Below the pieces are notes generated by a model. That model was not told the origin of the DNA. It worked only from the letters and a program-made list of their open reading frames with translations, and did not search any database. The position numbers and the translations under genes are program-made. Below are positions 7,811 through 11,288 of a DNA stretch of 11,288 nucleotides, piece after piece. Every line of letters begins with the position of its first letter. The first letter of the stretch is position 1. This DNA is from Syntrophomonadaceae bacterium (lineage in GTDB: Bacteria > Bacillota > Dethiobacteria > DTU022), in the NCBI GenBank assembly GCA_003553305.1, contig PWEB01000005.1, positions 1 through 11,288 of the forward strand, written 5' to 3'.

Positions 7811-8448
7811 TCAAAATTATGCTGGTTGATGATCACGGGATGGTCCGCGAGGGCCTGAAGTACTATCTGGAAGTAGAAGATGACATTGAGGTGATCGGAG
7901 AAGCGGAGGATGGGGAATCAGCGGCGGAGCTTGCTGGAGAACTGCAGCCCGATGTTATACTTATGGACCTGATTATGCCCAACACAGATGGAGTGGAAGG
8001 AACCAAACTTTGCCTTGCGGCCAGTCCTGCTTCAAAAGTAGTAGTCTTAACCAGTAAGGCGGAAGATGGTCTTGTGTTACCGGCCATAAAAGCGGGGGCC
8101 CTTTCTTATTTGCTCAAGGATGTTTCGGCAGCAGAACTTTCCACAGCTATTCGTAAAGCCGCAGCGGGGCAGCCTACTCTTCATCCGATGGCTTCTTCCC
8201 GGATGATGCAGGAGGTCAGCGGAGCTAAGGGGCAGAATAATAAGAGCCCCGATCAGATCAGCCCCCGGGAAATGGAAGTGTTGAAACTGATTGCCCAGGG
8301 TCTCGGCAACAAAGAAATCGCTGCTCAACTCTTCATCAGCGAGAGAACAGTAAAAACCCATGTTACTCACCTGCTTGAAAAACTTGATATGCGTGATCGC
8401 ACTCAACTTGCTATTTATGCCATTCAAAATAAACTAATCTCCCCCTAA
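7807..8448 (+). CDS. liaR: LiaR-like NarL/FixJ-family response regulator
   Basis: This 213-residue regulator has an N-terminal receiver domain with acidic pocket residues in VDDHG, phosphoacceptor D54 in LMDLIMPN, and the conserved lysine in YLLKDVSAAEL (near residue 101). A short linker precedes a LuxR-type helix-turn-helix (about 150-210) containing SPREMEVLKLIAQG and the recognition region ISERTVKTHV. Phosphorylation by the adjacent kinase should let it dimerise and bind DNA. The ATG overlaps the kinase stop (ATGA), with AGGGGAGA upstream, which indicates coupled translation. Its targets are not shown by the sequence. The liaF operon itself is a natural candidate by analogy with Bacillus, where LiaR autoregulates. 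No small liaI gene or liaH/PspA-type gene lies in this window. Confidence 0.9.
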   Translation: MIKIMLVDDHGMVREGLKYYLEVEDDIEVIGEAEDGESAAELAGELQPDVILMDLIMPNTDGVEGTKLCLAASPASKVVVLTSKAEDGLVLPAIKAGALSYLLKDVSAAELSTAIRKAAAGQPTLHPMASSRMMQEVSGAKGQNNKSPDQISPREMEVLKLIAQGLGNKEIAAQLFISERTVKTHVTHLLEKLDMRDRTQLAIYAIQNKLISP

Positions 8449-8465
8449 CAAAAATCCTTATGGAA

Positions 8466-8474
8466 TGCTATAAT
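8466..8474 (+). promoter_or_regulatory. Extended -10 promoter before signal peptidase gene
   Basis: TGCTATAAT is a perfect extended -10 element (TG-n-TATAAT). It lies just after the liaR stop and would start transcription near 8481, about 35 bases before the lepB ATG. There is no good -35 element at the expected spacing (TAACAA at 8446-8451), which extended -10 promoters can tolerate. No terminator separates it from liaR, so read-through is also likely. Confidence 0.5.
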
Positions 8475-8515
8475 CAGTTTGAGTTAATTAGGATTAGTGA
8501 AAGGGTCAATATTTA

Positions 8516-9106
8516 ATGGAATTTAAAAAAATTATTTCTGGTTTATTCCACTGGTTTAAACAAATATTATTTGTGCTGCTTATCGCTGTCGTGATCAGCG
8601 TACTTTTTTTTCAGACCTATGACATTAATGATGTTTCGATGGAACCGACTTTTGAGCCTCACGGAAACCGGGTCCTGGTATTCCTTGCTCCGTACCATTT
8701 CAATGCCATTCCTGACCATGAAGATATAATTATAGTAGATAGCAGGGTCTATAAGAACCGGACTTTTTGGGATAAATTCATAGAAAGCCCTCTAGTATCG
8801 ATCATACTGGGGGAGCATAACGAGCACCTGTGGGTTAAAAGGGTTATCGGCCTGCCTGGTGATGAGCTAGAATATAAAGACGGCAAGGTTTATAGAAATG
8901 GTCAGGCTTTAGAAGAAGAATATGTCAGGGCAGAAATGCGTTCTGAATTTGAGGCGATTGTCGTTCCCGATGGCCATATTTTCGTGATGGGGGATAACCG
9001 TAACAGGAGCAGTGACAGCAGGGAAATCGGGCCTATTCCGGTCGATAATATTCAGGGCCGGGTGGTTTTAAGGTTTTTCCCCTTTAACAAATTTAGTACT
9101 TACTAA
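8516..9106 (+). CDS. lepB: Type I signal peptidase (S26 family)
   Basis: This 196-residue protein removes signal peptides from exported proteins on the outer face of the membrane. One N-terminal membrane segment (about 17-33) is followed by the catalytic serine S41 in DVSMEPTF. The general base is K108 in VKRVIGLPGD, and box E is GDNRNRSSDSREIG (159-172). This Ser-Lys dyad and the single membrane anchor match the short Gram-positive SipS-type enzymes. Between the early boxes and the lysine lies a somewhat long segment (about 79-106) that includes FWDKFIESPLVSIILGEHN, possibly a membrane-surface helix. GTGAAAGGG ahead of the ATG serves as ribosome binding site. The LCP gene begins 21 bases downstream, so the two are probably cotranscribed. 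Confidence 0.95.
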   Translation: MEFKKIISGLFHWFKQILFVLLIAVVISVLFFQTYDINDVSMEPTFEPHGNRVLVFLAPYHFNAIPDHEDIIIVDSRVYKNRTFWDKFIESPLVSIILGEHNEHLWVKRVIGLPGDELEYKDGKVYRNGQALEEEYVRAEMRSEFEAIVVPDGHIFVMGDNRNRSSDSREIGPIPVDNIQGRVVLRFFPFNKFSTY

Positions 9107-9127
9107 GCCTGAATCCGGTGAAAAAAT

Positions 9128-10489
9128 ATGAGCAGAATTGATATGAATAAAACAAAGCAAAGAAAGCGAAAGTTTTCTCTGCTAAAACTTCTATTCGCGG
9201 CCCTGGCAGTTTTCGTGCTGCTGGGGGTTTTTGTTGTGTATTTCCCTGCAGTATTGTTTAATTTGTCTGCGGAATTGCCCGGCGGGCCTGATGCAGAAGG
9301 GGTATCCGTTGAAAACCGGTCAAACCTAACTGACCACTTTTACGGAGGCAATGTTAACATTGTCCTGCTTGGCTTCGATAGTTATTCTTCACGTGACCAG
9401 GAGCAAAGTTTGGCTCGTCCGGACACAATTATGATCGCTTCTATTGATTTTAATTCTGCCCGGGTTGCACTGGTTAATATACCGCGGGATAGTTATACCC
9501 GCATTCATGGGACAGATATCTATGACAAAATTAATCATTCTTATGTTCGTGGTTATTACCGGGCTCCCGAAGGAGTAGATCCTTATCACTATGGTTTAGA
9601 AACTACCATCTTGACCATTCAGGAATTTTTGGGTGGCCTTCCTTTACATGGTTATATAAAGATTGATATAGCCGGTGCTGAAGAAATTATTGATAATATC
9701 GGTGGTTTTTATTATGAAGTTGAGGAAGAGGTTCGCTCCGATTTTGGGCAGGGCAGAGTGCTGGTCGAAGAAGGCTACCAGTTATTAAATGGTAAAAAAT
9801 TTATGGATTATGTCCGTAACCGCGCAGTTCACCAGGGTGGTGACACGGGCCGGTCACAGCGCCAGCAAGAGATCATGATTGCCTTATTTGATCAATTCAA
9901 AAGTCCCGCCGTAATGGCCAGGCTTCCTTTTCTTTACCCGGTAATCACTAACAATGTGGAGATGGGACTGAACCCTCTTCAGGTTGCTGCGCTTGGCTTA
10001 TTTGGATTGAGAATTGATACATCAGAAATCGAGACTTATATTTTTAGCGGTCAGGGTCAACTGTCTTATCAGAACGGACAAAACATCTGGTATTTAGTAA
10101 TTGATGAAGAAGACCGGGTCCGGATTATTAAAGAAGTTTTTGGTGAGGATGTCGATAAGCGCTCATTGCCTGCACTGCCCGGACCGGTTGCTCCTGAACC
10201 GGAGGAACCGGAGCCTGATCCCGGACCAGAACCGGAGACTGAGCCAGATCTGGAACCGGATGAGCCTGTAGATGAAGAACCGGCTGATCCGGAATCAGAG
10301 GAGCCCGTTGACAAAGAACCTGACGAAGACGAACCGTTTGAAGAGAATGATGAAACGGTTGAAGAGAATGGTAATGCGGGGGAAGAAGATCCGGTTGATG
10401 ATGCAGATCAAAATGATGGTTCTGAAGACCAGGGTGATGAAAGCCAGGGCGAAGATCCCGGTGATCAGGCTGATCCAGAAGATGAGTAG
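9128..10489 (+). CDS. LytR-CpsA-Psr (LCP) family cell-wall polymer ligase with acidic tail
   Basis: This 453-residue protein has a basic N-terminus (KQRKRK), one membrane helix (about 18-38) and an extracytoplasmic LCP domain (about 75-270). Conserved catalytic and lipid-phosphate-binding residues are visible: GFD (82-84), RPDTIM (R97, D99), NIPRDSY (R120, D121), KINHSY, and the late RNR...R..RQQ block (R230, R232, R242, R245). LCP enzymes move teichoic acids or polysaccharides from undecaprenyl carriers to peptidoglycan. A region of about 80 residues follows, then a tail (353-453) made almost wholly of Glu, Asp, Pro and Gly with one lysine and no arginine. The tail is low complexity and probably disordered. 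GGTGA precedes the ATG. It follows lepB by 21 bases, fitting an envelope-assembly unit. The attached polymer is unknown. Confidence 0.93.
   Translation: MSRIDMNKTKQRKRKFSLLKLLFAALAVFVLLGVFVVYFPAVLFNLSAELPGGPDAEGVSVENRSNLTDHFYGGNVNIVLLGFDSYSSRDQEQSLARPDTIMIASIDFNSARVALVNIPRDSYTRIHGTDIYDKINHSYVRGYYRAPEGVDPYHYGLETTILTIQEFLGGLPLHGYIKIDIAGAEEIIDNIGGFYYEVEEEVRSDFGQGRVLVEEGYQLLNGKKFMDYVRNRAVHQGGDTGRSQRQQEIMIALFDQFKSPAVMARLPFLYPVITNNVEMGLNPLQVAALGLFGLRIDTSEIETYIFSGQGQLSYQNGQNIWYLVIDEEDRVRIIKEVFGEDVDKRSLPALPGPVAPEPEEPEPDPGPEPETEPDLEPDEPVDEEPADPESEEPVDKEPDEDEPFEENDETVEENGNAGEEDPVDDADQNDGSEDQGDESQGEDPGDQADPEDE
10196..10260 (+). repeat. Degenerate GAACCGGA repeats in the LCP tail
   Basis: The octamer GAACCGGA occurs four times in 65 bases (10196, 10205, 10229 and 10253), with variants after it. 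It encodes the Glu-Pro-rich start of the acidic tail (EPE and EPD units). Its irregular spacing suggests growth by slippage or unequal exchange. Confidence 0.6.
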
Positions 10490-10528
10490 ATTAAGTTTCG
10501 AATTAATTGAAAAGCATCCTGAAATTGA

Positions 10529-10557
10529 TTGACAGGCCGGCAGCCAGATGCTAAACT
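10529..10557 (+). promoter_or_regulatory. Promoter of the pyrR (pyrimidine) operon
   Basis: A perfect -35 TTGACA (10529-10534) is followed after exactly 17 bases by TAAACT (10552-10557), four of six to consensus. Transcription would start near 10564, just ahead of the PyrR-binding element, as expected for an attenuated pyr operon. Confidence 0.7.
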
Positions 10558-10570
10558 TTCTTTAGTTAGG

Positions 10571-10610
10571 CACCCTTTAAGGATAGTCCTGTGAGGCTGG
10601 CAAGGGAGTG
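10571..10610 (+). promoter_or_regulatory. PyrR-binding RNA element (anti-antiterminator) and start of antiterminator
   Basis: The RNA contains the recognisable PyrR site: a GATAGTCC stretch (10582-10589), then GTGAGGCTGGCAAGGG (10591-10606). The outer arms CCCTT (10573-10577) and AAGGG (10602-10606) close the hairpin. This matches the known PyrR recognition pattern (AGUCC, then GAGGCU and AAGG). PyrR with UMP should stabilise it and so let the terminator form. The competing antiterminator can pair GGGAGTG (10604-10610) with CGCTCCT (10640-10646), helped by an inner GTATA/TATAC stem (10620-10633). It shares bases with both the PyrR hairpin and the terminator, so the structures are mutually exclusive. 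Confidence 0.85.
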
Positions 10611-10633
10611 ACCGCAAGGGTATATTATTATAC

Positions 10634-10667
10634 ACCGCCCGCTCCTAAAGCGACAGGCGGTATTTTT
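10634..10667 (+). terminator. Intrinsic terminator of the pyr attenuator
   Basis: ACCGCC (10634-10639) pairs with GGCGGT (10656-10661), and CGCT (10640-10643) with AGCG (10649-10652) continues the stem past a three-base ACA bulge. The loop is CCTAA. A T-run (TTTTT, 10663-10667) follows directly. Its 5' arm overlaps the antiterminator partner, so it works as a regulated terminator ahead of pyrR. Confidence 0.85.
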
Positions 10668-10675
10668 ATATGCCC

Positions 10676-10722
10676 TTACCTCCTTCCGCTGGTGCTATTT
10701 GACAGGGTGAGGAAGGAGGTGA
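10676..10722 (+). promoter_or_regulatory. Hairpin sequestering the pyrR ribosome binding site
   Basis: TTACCTCCTTCC (10676-10687) is complementary to GGAAGGAGGTGA (10711-10722): twelve pairs, all Watson-Crick except one T-G wobble, with ten perfect pairs in a row. The loop is 23 bases. The 3' arm is the Shine-Dalgarno of pyrR (AAGGAGGTGAT, about as strong as such sites get), so ribosome access would be blocked while the stem is formed. A translational control role is inferred; the complementarity is seen directly. Confidence 0.65.
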
Positions 10723-10728
10723 TAAAAG

Positions 10729-11280
10729 ATGGCGCTTAAGCATAAAGCGACCGTCATGGATGAGAAAGGCATGCAGCAGGCCTTGCGGCGTATCGCGCAC
10801 GAAATAGTTGAGCGCAACAAGGGTTTGAGAAGAATCGCTTTGATTGGGATCCGCAAACGCGGAGTGCCCCTGGCCAGGCGATTACAAGCCTATTTAAACG
10901 AGATTGAAGAATTTGATATCCCCTTTGGCATCCTCGACATCACACTTTACCGCGATGATCTGAGTCAAAGACAAGACCAGCCCGAAGTTCATACCACTGA
11001 TGTTCCCTTTGATTTAACCGACAAAAATGTAATCCTGGTCGACGATGTGCTTTTTACCGGCCGCACAGTTCGTGCCGCCATGGATGCGATGGTTGATTTT
11101 GGCCGCCCGGCCAGCATTCAGCTTGCTGTGCTTGTTGATCGCGGACACCGTGAACTGCCAATCAGGGCTGATTATGTTGGTAAAAACGTTCCTTCATCCC
11201 GCAATGAATTAGTTGAAGTAAGGATCCAGGATCTTGATCAGGCCGAGCAGGTGGACATACTGGAAAAGGCACCTGAATAA
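10729..11280 (+). CDS. pyrR: PyrR, pyr operon attenuator and uracil phosphoribosyltransferase
   Basis: This 183-residue protein is close to the usual PyrR length. It has a type I phosphoribosyltransferase fold with the PRPP-binding loop VILVDDVLFTGRTVRAAMDA (about 103-122) and the hood segments IRKRGVPLARRL (about 42-53) and DITLYRDDL (about 70-78). PyrR binds UMP/UTP and the leader RNA of pyr operons to promote termination, and in many bacteria it also converts uracil and PRPP to UMP. The ATG lies eight bases after AGGAGGT, within a near-perfect ribosome binding site that is itself paired in a hairpin. The leader carries a matching PyrR element, so the gene should be autoregulated. It is complete, and later pyr genes probably follow beyond the window. 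Confidence 0.96.
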   Translation: MALKHKATVMDEKGMQQALRRIAHEIVERNKGLRRIALIGIRKRGVPLARRLQAYLNEIEEFDIPFGILDITLYRDDLSQRQDQPEVHTTDVPFDLTDKNVILVDDVLFTGRTVRAAMDAMVDFGRPASIQLAVLVDRGHRELPIRADYVGKNVPSSRNELVEVRIQDLDQAEQVDILEKAPE

Positions 11281-11288
11281 TTATTGAT

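Noticed and set aside
8453..8506. AATCCT/AGGATT inverted repeat after liaR as terminator
   Set aside because: The stem is only 6 bp, the loop is long and no T-run follows.
10069..10532. Reading frames in other frames across the acidic tail (Ser/Gly-rich on minus, Lys/Arg-rich on plus)
   Set aside because: They are by-products of the GA/CC-rich repetitive codons of the LCP tail.
10699..10728. Second TTGACA (10699-10704) as a promoter just before pyrR
   Set aside because: The matching -10 is poor and the start point would lie inside pyrR; the bases are better explained as the loop of the hairpin over the ribosome binding site.

Overview
The window looks like chromosomal DNA from a Gram-positive bacterium of the Firmicutes, most likely an anaerobic, Clostridia-type lineage. 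The evidence is strong purine-rich ribosome binding sites, a LiaFSR-type envelope-stress system, a LytR-CpsA-Psr (LCP) cell-wall ligase, a PyrR attenuator of the Bacillus/Clostridium type, and a fused ADP-forming acyl-CoA synthetase, an enzyme often found in fermenters and syntrophs. The lineage is inferred from gene content only. No mobile element, CRISPR array, tRNA or rRNA was seen.

Positions 1-357 hold no recognisable gene. A co-directional trio follows at 358-3543: a metallo-beta-lactamase-fold hydrolase of the dihydropterin-synthase-like group, a class V aminotransferase of the 'cysteine desulfurase-like' branch that lacks the usual catalytic cysteine, and a long NIF3-family protein. 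The trio meets, tail to tail with a 4-bp overlap, a large gene on the opposite strand (3540-5648) for a fused ADP-forming acetate/acyl-CoA ligase.

A divergent control region (5649-5951) separates that ligase from a tightly overlapping operon, liaF-liaS-liaR-like (5952-8448). It encodes a membrane inhibitor/sensor, a HisKA_3 histidine kinase and a NarL-type response regulator. Type I signal peptidase and an LCP protein with a roughly 100-residue acidic C-terminal tail follow (8516-10489), probably from their own extended -10 promoter. Positions 5952-10489 therefore form a cell-envelope block covering stress sensing, protein export processing and attachment of wall polymers.

The last part (10529-11280) is the start of a pyrimidine operon. 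It has a good sigma-A-type promoter, a PyrR-binding element, an antiterminator/terminator switch and then pyrR. A second hairpin of about 12 bp buries the near-perfect Shine-Dalgarno of pyrR. This suggests a translational layer on top of transcriptional attenuation and is the most interesting regulatory observation here. I do not see a clearly new multi-gene system. The other items worth checking are the unusual aminotransferase, the MBL/aminotransferase/NIF3 trio and the acidic LCP tail.
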